This document shows positions 11,404 through 23,008 of a DNA stretch of 64,000 nt, piece after piece. Each line of letters begins with the position of its first letter. Positions within the stretch are counted from its first letter, which is position 1. The translations under genes were made by a program, and so were the position numbers. The stretch lies in contig NC_040016.1 of NCBI RefSeq assembly GCF_000972845.2, forward strand, positions 24,732,304 to 24,796,303, given 5' to 3'. Source of the stretch: Larimichthys crocea (taxonomy: Eukaryota; Chordata; Actinopteri; Sciaenidae). The notes below the pieces were generated by a model. It had not been told where the DNA came from, ran no database searches, and worked only from the letters and a program-made list of their open reading frames with translations.

Positions 11404-12501
11404 CTGTAGTGCAGAGGAAGCAGATGGAGATGTAGCGCTCCAGGGCCATCACCACGGAGGAAGGTGGAGCGGTGGTGAGGACTGCTGTCAGGATCTGAGG
11501 GAAACACATATGATGGTGTTAAAAAGGCAGAAACACATTTTATCATTACTGGAAGTGAGCTCAGGTTCAAACTAAGATGTGTTCATAAAATCTACAATGT
11601 GTCCACACAGCACAGTCCCCAATAAGTGAAATATTCCCCACTTCTTCCTCTCTTGTCATGATGTCCTTCCACAGATTAAACATTTCACAAAGTCCTTGAA
11701 ATCCTTGAAAGTTGGTGGATATTGGTGGAAAAAAAGCAAGGCCTGGAAGTTTTTTAAAAAAAAGACAGTTTTAAATTTTAGTAAATTTCTGCTACTTCTC
11801 TTCCTGAACATCTCAGTGTGGTAACAGTACTGCATCTCAAGCTGTGCCAGGCTGGATCCTTGAATTTGAGAGGCCTGGAAGGCTTGTGCAAAATCCTTGA
11901 ATTTGATGCTGAAGGAGGTGTCTGAACCTTAATTTAGTCTACAGACTCTAGACCCTGAAATGACTCATAATGGACTCATATTCATACATTTTACAATGAC
12001 TGGCAGAACACATGAAACCGGTTTAACCGAACCCAGCTGGCAGAGAGTTGATTTAGTAACGAGTACCAGGAAGCAGCAGACGGAGCGTGGATCTTCCTGA
12101 AGATGTAGCGACCACGTACAGAGCCGTGATGAGGCTAGCTGCAGAGCGTCGTTGATCACCATGGAGATGAACATGATGTACCGAGGGTTCTCATAGAAGA
12201 TACTAGGGTCAAAGATGGACACGAGCTGGAGGGATTGTGTTAATGTAGTGTGATGATTCTAAACATGCTGAGGAAGTATACTGTTCCTCATCTACCTGTG
12301 CCGGAGGAAGGTGTGCACCATGCTGCCGTTAATGATGCTGAGGGCCAGCCACACCAGCAGTGGCCACTATGTTCTTGGTGGAGCATTAGAGAAGCTGTCT
12401 TTAGACACTCCCACAGCGCCCCCTGTCAGCGCAGAGCTGGTATTACTTGTCAGCAGTTCCAGAGGGCTGCTGGTGGTGGTGGAGTTAAGCATCACCAACA
12501 T
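11404..12501 (-). pseudogene. Inverted, frame-damaged copy of the 17.5-kb odorant receptor
   Basis: Reading the - strand, the start MLVMLNSTTTSSPLELLTSN is at about 12501, then segment 1 breaks after DSFSNA because one base is missing from GCTCTCACC. The second exon (IFYENPRYIMFISMVIND, about 12200-12050) has lost single bases at three places and its GTAACT donor reads GTACTC. The third exon begins ILTAVLTT and is cut by the N gap after MALERYISIC. The equivalent gene at 17465-19296 is intact. All lesions are small indels, so this may reflect poor sequence in a duplicated assembly segment. Confidence 0.8.
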
Positions 12502-13295
12502 CTTCAGTTCACAATCTGAAGGAACACAGACATGAAATCTGATGCAAACTTTTGTTTTACCTATAAATACCAAATTACAGGATTTTATACTACAAGAACA
12601 GGCATGATGAAATGTGTTTATAATCACAAATATCCAGGGCAGGAGACACAAAACATGCAACATGAGAAACAGAGATGAGTCTATGAAATGCATTTAAATT
12701 TAAACCACAGTGACATACTTTATAATAAAGATATAGGCATCCTAACCTGTCCACACTCACACCCACAGCTGTGTCAGGAGTTCATGGCCCAACATTCTTT
12801 TAAAGTGAAGCTTTGAAATCTGCAGGAACGTTTGAAATACAGAGAATATTTTAGTCTGGAGGCTGCTCTCAAACAAAACACACAGAGAATCTGGATTTTC
12901 CACATTTTGACTCATTTTGACAGTAAACAGTAAAATGTGTTGAACAAATCTAAAAAACCTTGGAGCGATGTAAGAGTCGATATGTAAATTATTAGAAATG
13001 TTCTAATTCAGCTCCTGTTGCACAAGATTTACAGAACATTAAATGAATAACAAACATAGACTTCATTCAGCAGCTCAAAACTCTCATGACTTACATACAT
13101 TATACCTTGTTTCACTGCTCTGGCATCATTAGATTCTACACTTTAGAAAAGAAACACATTGCATTTTAACAGACGTGAATATCAGCTGTTTCCTAAAGCT
13201 GGAAACTGACAGAGCCTCCTCACCTGGTCAGTCACTGACAGTGTCAGTGAGCTCCTCTAGCAGCCTGTAGTCTCATATAAGGATTACTGTCTGTG

Positions 13296-13373
13296 GTGTG
13301 GTGTGTGTGTGTGTGTGTGGGTGTGTGGTGTGTGTGTGTGTGTGTTGTGTGTGTGTGGGTGTGTGTGTGTGTA
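13296..13373. repeat. (GT)n microsatellite
   Basis: Interrupted GT repeat; counterpart of the (CA)n at 16636-16671 in the opposite arm. Confidence 0.95.
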
Positions 13374-13489
13374 TTGATCAGGTCGTCATAGGAACAGGGT
13401 AAAGGTCATGATGTCACAGGAGTCAGCAGGCAGGCAGCAGACGTGTTGATATCTATGAAGTGTTATTTTTTAACCAACATGCCGTCCAT

Positions 13490-14466
13490 CTTTAATCTTT
13501 AGTTAATTAGTGACGAGTGCCCACGACACGAGTCAACTTTTGTTGTTCTGCGTGTTTCTTTGTCAGCAGTGAGAGGACCCCAACAAATTATATATCAAAA
13601 TGTGTGTCTTGATCCTGTGCTATTACTTTTCTAAGAGAGAAAATTTTTTGTATTGGAATGAATGGAAAACCCCCCAAAATTAAAAGTTTTAAGACATTTT
13701 CAACAATAACCTGCTCTGGCATACTTTCACCGAGAGACTTCATTTAACTTTAAAATGTAGGTACTCTGCCTTCTCTTCAGGGATTCACTCACTCATCGAC
13801 AGCTTTTACCGTTTTTAAACTATCAAGGCTCAAAGTTGAGCAGGTTTTTTACTCAAATTCTGGGTTTATAATGTGGTTATGTGCAGAATGTTTGTGCTAG
13901 GTGGATGACATCATCAGCTAGAGTGAGGAGCAGAGAGAAAAACAGTGAAAAAATATTATATATAAATAATAATAAAAAAAAAATAAATATAAATAATATA
14001 TATAAAATAGTATTCGACTACCGTGGCCTCAAATGCCCCACTACAGACATGATTTATACATAAAACGTAGGAAAATTTGTCTTCTCACTCACATTCGTCT
14101 GCTAAAGCTGTCACCTTATAGTTTTGGTGTAACACACAAGATGCGCCACCAACACCCATCCACAGCCTAATAGACTGCCATGTTAAAAAGGCGGGAACAT
14201 TTCTGGAGGAAAGCAGATAACGTTTCTTCTTGAATCGCTCTAAAGGTCACATTTCTTCACTTTATCAACACAAAATAACTATGTAGAACGTTCAGGAAGG
14301 GCGCGATGCTCCCAGTGATTTCGGTTCAATGTTGGAAATACGGTTTGTCCAGAAATCCTTCCTGTTCGAGGGGTGGTCTCAGCATTTTCTCTCTCTCTCT
14401 GTCAGCATTTCCAACTGACATTCTAACAGGTGCAGTAAGGCTCTGCTGATTAGGGCCGGCAGTTGG
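13490..14466 (-). repeat. Dispersed repeat, copy 1
   Basis: About 1 kb without a long frame. The same sequence recurs reversed at 15546-16480 and in this orientation at 52795-53620. Shared landmarks include TCAGCATTTTCTCTCTCTC, CTCGAACAGGAAGG (reverse), GACATCATCAGCTAGAG and GATTAGGGCCGGCAG. This copy carries extra indels compared with the others. Confidence 0.85.
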
Positions 14467-14529
14467 TCCTGTTTTACACGCATTCTGTACAGTACTCCCT
14501 TAAACAGGACGCAGAACACATGTGCGGTT

Positions 14530-14684
14530 CTCCCTTAGCCCATTTCGGACGAAGAACACAATGCGCATTCATACTGTGCAGTACGCTGTAAAAAAAATAA
14601 AGCATGCAAAATTACACTGAAAAAAATCCACGAAACAGCGAGTCCGCGAAAAGTGAACCGCGATATAGCGAGGGGCGACTGTAT
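14530..14684. mobile_element. Truncated end of a DNA transposon
   Basis: Ends with CCGCGATATAGCGAGGGGCGACTGT, quoted here only by its key part GAACCGCGATATAGCGAGG, a terminal motif common in vertebrate DNA-element ends. Only one end is present; it abuts the repeat flank that starts TATTCAAACAGC (compare 11220). Confidence 0.4.
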
Positions 14685-14804
14685 TCAAACAGCACACCTC
14701 AAATAGTCATTTTTAACATGTTTATTTAGACACAGGAGCAGCTAGCAATAAGCATTAGCATGTTAGCATTAGCATGTTAGCAATTAGCATGTATTTCATT
14801 CTTA

Positions 14805-15482
14805 CACGGGACTCACACCGAACGCGGAACGGAAGCGGAACGGAAGCGGAACGGTACTTTGCCCGGCGTCAACTCACACCAGACGCGGATCAGCCGCGGA
14901 ACCGGCGCGGAGCGCCGCCGGCCGTATTCACGCGAGCTCACGAGCTCACGCGCGAATCCTGGAATACCCAGACCCTCGATCACCAGTGTAAAGAAAACAA
15001 CAACAACAAACAGCTGACTTGTTCTCCGCCGTGGGAGGAGATTACAAAGCATCTGTTGTGTCATTTAAATATTGGTTGTTGTTCAGTCAACAATTAGTCT
15101 TCGTTGAGACCCTTTGATCGATCTTTGACACCGGTGCCGCAGTCATGACGTAACGTTGGTAGTTGAGAAAAAGCTACATGAACTGGAGTATTGGTTATTT
15201 GAAAGGGGGGCGGAAAGTTTATTATGTTGATCTCTGTCGGTTCTCTGTCTGGGCGCAGTGCTCTGTTGAAATTTTACGGGTTCAGCCGCTGCCGCAGGAA
15301 GAAAATAGAAACCTGTCCGGAAAGCTCGCGCCGTTGCGCGGAGAGCCGCTTCTGGGACGCTTCTGATCCGCGTGTTCCGCGCCTGTGAGGCTCTATTGAT
15401 AGACGGATTCATTTGTACGGTGGACGCCGGCGGTGCCGTTCCGCTTCCGTTCCGCTTTCCGTTCCGCGTTGGTGAGTTGCCT
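14805..15482. mobile_element. Harbinger-like MITE with TTA target duplication
   Basis: Terminal inverted repeats of about 40 bases: ACTCACACCGAACGCGGAACG-type at the left (from about 14811) and the inverted match at the right (to about 15476), both continuing as GGAAGCGGAACGG units. TTA flanks both sides (14802-14804 and 15483-15485), as expected for PIF/Harbinger insertion. The window itself holds the unoccupied site: 11331-11343 runs directly from TTCATTCTTA into GCGGCTAATG. Inside (about 14871-15390) is a related inner element whose sequence also occurs reversed at about 63434-63905. No transposase frame. Confidence 0.75.
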
Positions 15483-15486
15483 TTAG

Positions 15487-16480
15487 TGGCTAATGTAATT
15501 GCACCCCCTCTCCCCCTTCAGGCCGGCGAGGTTGCCAAGCACCAGCCAACTGCCGGCCCTAATCAGCAGAGCAGTTACTGCACCTGTTAGATGTCAGTTG
15601 GAAATGCTGACAGAGGAGAGAGAAATGCTGAGACACCCCTCGAACAGGAAGGATTTCTGGCAAACCGTATTTCCAATCATTGAACGAAATCACTGGGAGC
15701 ATCCTGAGCCCTTCCTGAACGTCTACATAGTTATTTTGTGTTGATAAAGTGAAGAAATGTGACCTTTAGAGCGATTCAAAGAAACGTTACTCTGCTTTCC
15801 TCACAAATGTTCCCGCCTTTTTAACATGGCAGTCTATGAGGCTGTGGTGGGTGTTGGTGGCGCATCTTGTGTGTTTACCCAAAACTATAAGGTCTGACAG
15901 CTTTAGCAGAGAATGTGAGTGAGAAGACAAATTTTCCTACGTTTCTATGTATAAATCATGTCTGTAGTGGGGCATTTGAGGCCACGGTAGTCGAATACGT
16001 TTTATTTTTTCACTGATTTTTCTCTCTGCTCCTCACTCTAGCTGATGATGTCATCCACTGTAGCTCAAACATTCTGCCACATACACACCCATTATAAACC
16101 CAGAAATCTGAGTAAAAACCTGCTCAACTTTAAGCCTTGATAGTTTAAAAACGGTAAAAGCTGTCAATGAGTGAAGTGAATCCCCGAAGAGAAGGCAAGA
16201 GTACCTACATTTTAAAGTTTAAATGAAGTCTCTCTGTGAAAGCATGCCAGAGCAGTTCATTGTTGAAAATGTCTGTTGAAATTTATATTTTTTCAGGGTT
16301 TTCCATTCATTCCAATACGAAATGTTTTCTCTCTTAGAAAAGTAGTGGCACGGGATCAAGACACACATTTTGATATATAATTTGTTGGGGTCCTCTCACC
16401 GCTGACAAAGAAACACGCAGAACAACCATAGTTGAGTCATGTCGTGGGCACTCGTCACTAATTAACTAAAGTTTAAAGAT
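15487..16480 (+). repeat. Dispersed repeat, copy 2
   Basis: Reverse complement of copies 1 and 3. Beginning GGCTAATGTAATTGC it continues the half-repeat that stops at 11393. Contains GGTTGCCAAGCACCAGC, CTAATCAGCAGAGCAG and the long block to CACTCGTCACTAATTAAC. No long coding frame; the longest is below 85 codons and is not shared in frame with the other copies. Confidence 0.85.
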
Positions 16481-16559
16481 GGATGGCATGTTGGTTAAAA
16501 AATAAACACTTCATAATAAAGATGGATGGCATGTTGGTTAAAAAATAAACACTTCATAA
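16474..16559. repeat. Perfect two-copy tandem duplication, 43-base unit
   Basis: 16474-16516 is repeated exactly at 16517-16559 (unit begins TAAAGATGGATGGCATG). Only one copy exists in the inverted counterpart at about 13460-13500. Confidence 0.95.
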
Positions 16560-16635
16560 ATATCAACACGTCTGCTGCCTGCCTGAGCTCCTGTGACATC
16601 ATGACCTTTACCCTGTTCCTATGACGACCTGATCA

Positions 16636-16671
<36 letters not shown>
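16636..16671. repeat. (CA)n microsatellite
   Basis: About 17 CA dinucleotides, upstream of the receptor at 17465. Confidence 0.95.
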
Positions 16672-16674
<3 letters not shown>

Positions 16675-17464
16675 TCCTTATATATCAGACTACAGGCTGC
16701 TAGAGGAGCTCACTGACACTGTCAGTGACTGACCAGGTGAGGAGGCTCTGTCAGTTTCCAGCTTTAGGAAACAGCTGATATTCACATTACTGTTAAAATG
16801 CAATGTGTTTCTTTTCTAAAGTGTAGAATCTAAATGATGCCAGAGCAGTGAAACAAGGTAAATGTGAAGTCATGAGAGTTTTGAGCTGCTGAATGAAGTC
16901 TTAATGTTTGTTATTCATTTGCATGTACTGGAAACCTTGTGCAACAGGAGCTGAATTAGAACATTTCTAGTAATTTACATATTGACTCTCACATCGCAAC
17001 AAGGTTTTTAGATTTGTTGTAGTTAATTAGTTCAACACATTTTACTGTCAAAATAAGTCCAAATGTGGAAAATCCAGATTCTCTGCGTGTTTTGTTTGAG
17101 ATCAGCCTACAAATTAAAATATTCTCTGTACTTCAAATGTTCCTGCAGATTTCAAAGCTTCACTTTAAAAGAATGTTGAGCCATGAACTCCTGACACAGC
17201 TGTGGGTGTGAGTGTGGACAGGTTAGGATGTCTATATCTTTATTATAAAGTATGTCACTGTGGTTTAAATTTAAATGCATTTCATAGACTCATCTGTTTC
17301 TCATGTTGCATGTCTTTGTGTCTCCTACCCTGGATATTTGTGATTATAAACACATTTCATATGCATGTTCTTGTAGTATAACATCCTGTAATTTGGTATT
17401 TATAGGTAAAACAAAAGTTTGCATCAGATTTCATGTCTGTGTTCCTTCAGATTGTGAACTGAAG

Positions 17465-19296
17465 ATGTTGGTGATGCTTAACTCCACCACCAGCAGCCCT
17501 CTGGAACTGCTGACAAGTAATACCAGCTCTGCGCTGACAGGGGGCGCTGTGGGAGTGTCTAAAGACAGCTTCTCTAATGCTCTCACCAAGAACATAGTGG
17601 CCATGCTGGTGTGGCTGGCCCTCAGCATCATTAACGGCAGCATGGTGCACACCTTCCTCCGGCACAGGTAGATAGAGGAGCAGTACTTCCTCTGCATGTT
17701 TCAGAATCATCACACTCACATTAACACAATCCCTCTCAGCTCTTGTCCATCTTTGACCCTAGTATCTTCTATGAGAACCCTCGGTACATCATGTTCATCT
17801 CCATGGTGATCAACGACGCTCTGCAGCTCAGCCTCATCACGGCTCTGTACGTGGTCAGCTACATCTTCAGGAAGATCCACGCCTCCGTCTGCTGCTTCCT
17901 GGTAACTCGTTACTAAATCAACTCTCTGCCAGCTGGGTTCGGTTAAACCGGTTTCATGTGTCTGCCAGTCATTGTAAAATGTATGAATATGAGTCCATTA
18001 TGAGTCATTTCAGGGTCTAGAGTCTGTAGACTAAATTAGGGTTCAGACACCTGGCCTCTCAAATTCAAGGATCCAGCCTGGCACAGCTTGAGAGGCAGAT
18101 ACTGTTACAACACTGAGAATGTTCAGGAAGAGAAGTAGCAGAACATTTACTAAAACTTTAAAACTGTCTTTTTCTAAAAACTTCCATGGCCTTGCTTTTT
18201 TCACCAATATCCACCAACTTTCAAGGATTTCAAGGACCATGTGAAATGTTTAATCTGTGGAAGGACATCATGACAAGAGAGGAAGACGTGGGGAATATTT
18301 CACTTATTGTGGACTGTGCTGTGTGGACACATTGTCTGATTTTATGAACACATCTTAGCTTTGAATCCTGAGCTCACTTCCAGTAATAATAAAATGTGTT
18401 TCTGCCTTTTTAACACCATCACTGTGTTTCCCTCAGATCATGACAGCAGTCCTCACCACCCGCTCCACCCCTCTCCTCCTGGCTGGCATGGCCCTGGAGC
18501 GCTACATCTCCATCTGCTTCCCTCTGCACTACAGCCAGATGTGCACGGTCCCTCGCACCGTCCTCCTCATCTGCATCATCCTCGTCCTCACCGCCACGCC
18601 GCCCGTCTCCGACTTCCTCATCACCATCGTCAACGAGCCTCTGAGTTTCTTCCACACCAGCATTTTCTGTGATCACCCGCTTCTCTTTCGACACCGATCC
18701 ATCTACTACAAGAACTGTGTGTTTGACGGGGTGTACCTGTCCTTCGTGGCTCTGACGCTGCTCTACACCTACTGCAAGATCATGCTGACGGCGCGAGCCG
18801 CCTCCATGGGCCTGGCCTCGGTGAAGAAAGCGAGGAACACTGTGCTGCTTCATGGTGCACAGGTGGGTGTTTTCTTCCTGTCTAGGTGAGCTAATGCCAA
18901 TCAACTCATAGAGACATCAACCTGGAGTCCACCAGCAGGTCAAATGTCAATCTGAAAGACCTTCGTGACCTGAGACTCGCTTGAATTGATGCTTTGTTGT
19001 AAATATCGCATGTGTCCATCATAACTAACTCCCTCCTTCTGTTCCAGCTGCTGCTGTGCATGCTTGCCTTTGTGGTTCCCTCCCTTCAGGCCGCTCTCAT
19101 CTCGCTCTTCCCTCGCTTCAGTCTGGAGATTCGTTACATCTTCTTCCTGGTCGTCTACATCATCCCTCGTTTCTTGAGCCCCGTGATCTACGGTTTTCGG
19201 GACGAGCAGTTCAGGAAGTACTGGACTCGGTACCTGGCCTGTCGGAGCCAAACTATCGTCAGGGTCAGACCGATGTTACTGAAGTTCAACCTGTAG
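17465..19296 (+). CDS. Odorant receptor 131-2-like (four coding exons, 338 aa)
   Basis: Coding exons are 17465-17667, 17763-17901, 18437-18862 and 19048-19296; all introns are GT-AG and the spliced frame is open. An acceptor TTCCTTCAG ends at 17450, so the 5' untranslated region is also spliced. The N-terminus MLVMLNSTTSSPLELLTSN has N-glycosylation sites (NST, NTS). Segment 1 is ALTKNIVAMLVWLALSIIN; segment 2 follows IFYENPRYIMF; exon 3 has MALERYISICFPLHYSQ (intact ERY), the Cys-bearing second extracellular loop (SIFCDHPLL) and ARNTVLLHGAQ; exon 4 has segment 6-7 with IPRFLSPVIYGFRDEQF. Introns 2 and 3 fall at positions not used by the genes at 21-26 kb. Exon 1 ends in phase 2 (CAC AG), next to a phase-0 site in the 8.3-kb gene. 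An inverted broken copy lies at 11404-12501. Confidence 0.9.
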
Positions 19297-20640
19297 GTGA
19301 CGTGTCAGTGTGGTTCACAGCCATGACCAACTGAATGATCAGACACAGCTGGATGAATGAATGTGTGTCTAATACTGTCATGCAACTGTAATGTTGCATG
19401 CTTAGCCTTCATATATAAAAGGTATGCCACGCTTGCTTGGGTCCAGTCTGAAGTTCTACACACACAGAAGTCAATAGGTTAAATAAATTCATCTTGAAAC
19501 TAGCAGCAGAGATAATGCACATATCAAACAGATACATGACTTATAGCACCTCTCTTAATCATCATAACTACTAGAGCGGTCATGGACTACTGAACTTCTT
19601 TCATAGACATATTTACAGCTCACTGTGCAGTATTCAGTTTTTATTATTGCTGAAATCAATTTTCTCAATAAACAATAAATTTGTTGTTTTCTCTATAAAA
19701 TGTCACAAAAAATGAAAAATGCCCCTCGACGTGCAGAACCCAAGCTGATGTCCTCGAATGTTATTTAATAAACCAAAAACTATTAATTTTAAATATTAAA
19801 AATAAACTTTTACTGGAAAAATGACTGAGAGCTTCTTCTTTCCCTCTGCTGAACAAACTTTACCAACACATTACCACAATCTTTTTATTCTGGATTATAT
19901 ATCAGAAAATAAACTGTTCTCACTTTATTCAAGCTGAGACTGATATCGTCCAATAATATCGTCTGCCTCAGTCACCAGATACAGACACAGACACTACATC
20001 ACAACACTTCAACGTCACAGAGAACTGACGTCACTGATGTGTTTGAACAAAATATTCTCTGAAACACTGAAAGTCACGACTGAGCCTGTTTGTAACAGAA
20101 ACAACAAGAGCGACAGCGAAGTGAAGACTGAGCTGAAACTGAACACATGCACGACTGGATAAATAAGATCAATTAAACGTTTCAACGTGCACTGACAGTG
20201 AGTTTAATGCATCCCTTCAGATTTTAATGAGAATGTTCAAATTCAGGAGTTTAAACTTCATATCACGCCGCATGCAGCCAAACTAAAGTACAAACTAATG
20301 TCATTTTAGTCTGTGAGGAGCTTCAAGGCAAACAAGGCGCATTAAGCAGGACGACCAGGTGTCAAACAGGTCAAACTAAGTTTGAACATTTATTATTTTT
20401 CAGTGGCATGATGTCACATTGAACTGGTGGAAAATAATCTCTAATCACTGAAACTCTGTGAACACAAACCACATCAGACTCTTTAGGTTTTATGTCCATG
20501 ATTCATGACAGCACTGAGCAGACTGCTTATGTTTGATTTGATTGATTGATTTCAAATTCACCTAATACATTTAAATCTTATTAGAAAACATTGAAATTAT
20601 GATCTACACTGCTCCGTCTCTGCAGCAGCTCCCCACCTCT
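19297..20640. other. No gene seen
   Basis: AT-rich intergenic DNA between two receptor genes. Short unrelated frames only. Confidence 0.6.
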
Positions 20641-20752
20641 CCACGATGAGCTCACTCATCCTTAGCAGTCAAATCTATATAACTGCATCTCGTCCTGCTC
20701 TCACTGCTCACAGACTTTTAGTCAGACCTGCCACAGACCGTGCAGTGCTGAA
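20638..20752 (+). promoter_or_regulatory. Core promoter and untranslated exon of the 21.2-kb receptor
   Basis: TATATAA at 20676-20682 lies within a block (CTCCACGATGAGCTC ... CTGCATCTC) that is conserved at 22915-22950 upstream of the sister gene. About 70 bases further, both genes have AGACTTTTAGTCAGACCTG followed by a GTAAGTTT donor (20753), so a short non-coding exon is likely. Inferred from conservation between the two genes. Confidence 0.6.
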
Positions 20753-21185
20753 GTAAGTTTAAGTTTCTGAATTTTTCTATTTGAAAGTTTTTTTCTGTGT
20801 AAAAAGAAATAACAAACTTCCTCCTGACAAACTTTAATATGGATTGGATTGTTTTTTAATTGATCAGCCTTGATTGTGCCACTTATTAAAAAACATGAAC
20901 TCACTTTATTTTTGGTCTTGATGAATCAGACAACTTGAAGGAATATTTATATTCCTTTATGTTTTATGTGACGATGTTCCTGCCAGTCATCTTAGTTTTC
21001 ATCTTTCCTCCTAATTAGAAATGTTAAGATTGTCATGAAAACATGTCAAGTTATTGTTTAGTCTTACTATTATACGATTCATTTCTAGAACTAAACTGAG
21101 AGGTCTGACTGACGTGTTTGATGTGTGGACTGTGTCTCTGTCTCTGAGTTGTGGTTTCTCTGCATCGAGCAGGACGAGGTGATAC

Positions 21186-22643
21186 ATGAACTCCTCCACA
21201 CATCAGGACAGCCTGCATGACGCCTACACAAAGAACTTCATCTCTTTTTCTCTCGGCTGCTTCATCAACGTCGTGAACGGAGCTTTTGTCTACATCTACT
21301 TTAAGAACCAGGTCTTCCAGCGAGACCCCAGGTGTGAAAGTGCTCGTAGTAAACTTGATATTTAGACCTGCTGAACAGGCCGGAGCTCGGCGACATGCTG
21401 TGATTGTGACTGATTTCTCTCATCCTGCTCATCTCCCCTCCTGTCCTTTCTCTAACTCTCGTGTCCCTAATATCAAATTTCCAAATTGCATGTTGGACAC
21501 AAACCTCCTGCAGCTTCACTGTTTGAGTTTTCCCTCTCGTGTCCTGCAGGTACGTGCTGTACATCCATCTGGTGATCAACGACATGATTCTGCTGACTCT
21601 CTCTGTGCTGCTGCAGATCATAATGTACACCACCGCCCTGAGATTCACTCCATGCTGCATCCTCATGTTCATCCTCATCCCTACCAGCAAGTAAGTGCGT
21701 TTGTGGTAACAGATATTCGTCTTTTATTTCACCATTATGTTCATAGAGCCTCTATGCTGAGCCCGGTTACATGCATGAGTTCACCACTCGTAGCCAGAGG
21801 AGCCCGTGTTCAGTTTGTTAGGAACATGCTGGTTCAACATGCCGGACTCCATGGAAGATGTTTGTGTTTCTCCAGGATCAGCCCTCTGAACTTGGCCGCC
21901 ATGGCAGTGGAGCGTTACATTGCAGTTTGCCGACCTCTTCATCACGCACAGATCTGCACTGTGCAGCGAGCATACGCTCTCATCGCTCTGATCTGGGGCG
22001 TCTCCGTCACCCCCTTCTTCACAGATCTCTTCATCCTCCTCGCCACCCAGCCTCCTTCTTTCTTCTCAAGGCCCATCATCTGTTACCCGTCCTACGTGTT
22101 CAACACACCGTACCACAAGACACACAGTGTGGTAGTCCAGGTGAAACATTGTTGGTTCATGGATTTTCTTTCTCATATCACCCATTTCTGTTCCATGTTG
22201 TTGCTGTTTACTCTGTCTTCACGTGTTCCCCTCAGGTGCTTCGGTTTTCCTTTGTCTTCCTGACTCTGATCATCACCTACCTGAAGATCTTCTGTGCCGC
22301 CCGGGCAGCTTCTGGTTCTAACCAGGCCTCGGCCAGAAACGCCCGCAACACCATCCTGCTGCACGGAGTCCAGCTCCTCATCTGCATGCTGTCTTACATC
22401 TCTCCCTTCATCAACATCATCTTAGTCGCCATTTCTCCCCGTAACACAACCAAGATCCTCTTCGGCAGCTTCCTGTTAACCGGTGTGCTTCCACGTCTGC
22501 TCAGTCCGCTCATCTACGGCGTCAGAGACAAGAAGTTCAGCAGCCACATCAGGCTGCACTTCTGCAGGAAATGCCACAGCTCTGTAGAAAAGAGGGTGAA
22601 CCGGACAGGACCCCGGAGACGGTCCAAACGGGAGTTTGACTGA
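21186..22643 (+). CDS. Odorant receptor 131-2-like (four coding exons, 319 aa)
   Basis: Exons are 21186-21331, 21550-21690, 21876-22140 and 22236-22643, joined in phases 2, 2 and 0 with GT-AG introns; the frame is open throughout. The start MNSSTHQDSLHDAYTKN has an N-glycosylation site (NSS). Exon 1 covers segment 1 and runs to VFQRDPR; exon 2 covers segments 2 and part of 3 (YVLYIHLVINDMILLTLS); exon 3 has ISPLNLAAMAVERYIAVC, segment 4 and the second outer loop with CYPSYVF; exon 4 has segment 5, ARNTILLHGVQ, segment 6, LPRLLSPLIYGVRDKKF and a basic tail (RTGPRRRSKREFD). The first intron starts at GTGTGA. A TATA box and untranslated exon lie about 0.5 kb upstream. Exons 3-4 are nearly identical to the next gene, but exon 2 is not. 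Confidence 0.92.
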
Positions 22644-22909
22644 ACTACAAGACTGTACCTGTGATTCTCTGAAACACCAGCCACCACACAAGTCGACTTT
22701 GGTGTGAAGACATTATGTGATTGGGCTTTCAGGCCCAGATGTTACTTTGAATGCTACATTTGACACAAAGAGTTTCTAACCATGACAGTAATTATAAACT
22801 GCAGTGGCACGATGTAAAGCAGCTTCTGTGAAATGCTCCAAAATAATAAAAGTGTCTGTTTACCAGCTCATAATAGAAGTAACACATTTAAATCTACAGC
22901 AGCTCGTCA

Positions 22910-23008
22910 CCTCTCCACGATGAGCTCCGATCTATATAAACTGCATCTCCTCCTGCTCCTCTCATTACGTACAGACTTTTAGTCAGACCTGGATCTCTGC
23001 ACAGACCA
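22910..23008 (+). promoter_or_regulatory. Core promoter and untranslated exon of the 23.6-kb receptor
   Basis: TATATAA at 22933-22939 in a block matching 20638-20700. AGACTTTTAGTCAGACCTG follows, then donor GTAAGTTT at 23009. The shared TATA, start region and donor make a spliced 5' untranslated exon likely. Confidence 0.6.

Larger units (their letters stand above)
11404..14466. repeat. Left arm of a 3-kb inverted duplication
   Basis: Reverse complement of 15546-18534, covering a dispersed repeat, a (GT)n tract, upstream flank and three receptor exons. It differs from the right arm by many single-base deletions and insertions but few substitutions. The outer boundary is exactly at the N gap. 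The centre between arms is 14467-15545. Confidence 0.85.
15546..18534. repeat. Right arm of a 3-kb inverted duplication
   Basis: Reverse complement of 11404-14466. It contains the intact version of receptor exons 1 to 3, so it is the better-quality arm. It also has a 43-base tandem duplication (16474-16559) absent from the left arm. Confidence 0.85.

Noticed and set aside
18419..18904. 161-codon open frame on the - strand
   Set aside because: It lies wholly opposite receptor exon 3 and its acidic composition is the mirror of that exon's coding sequence.
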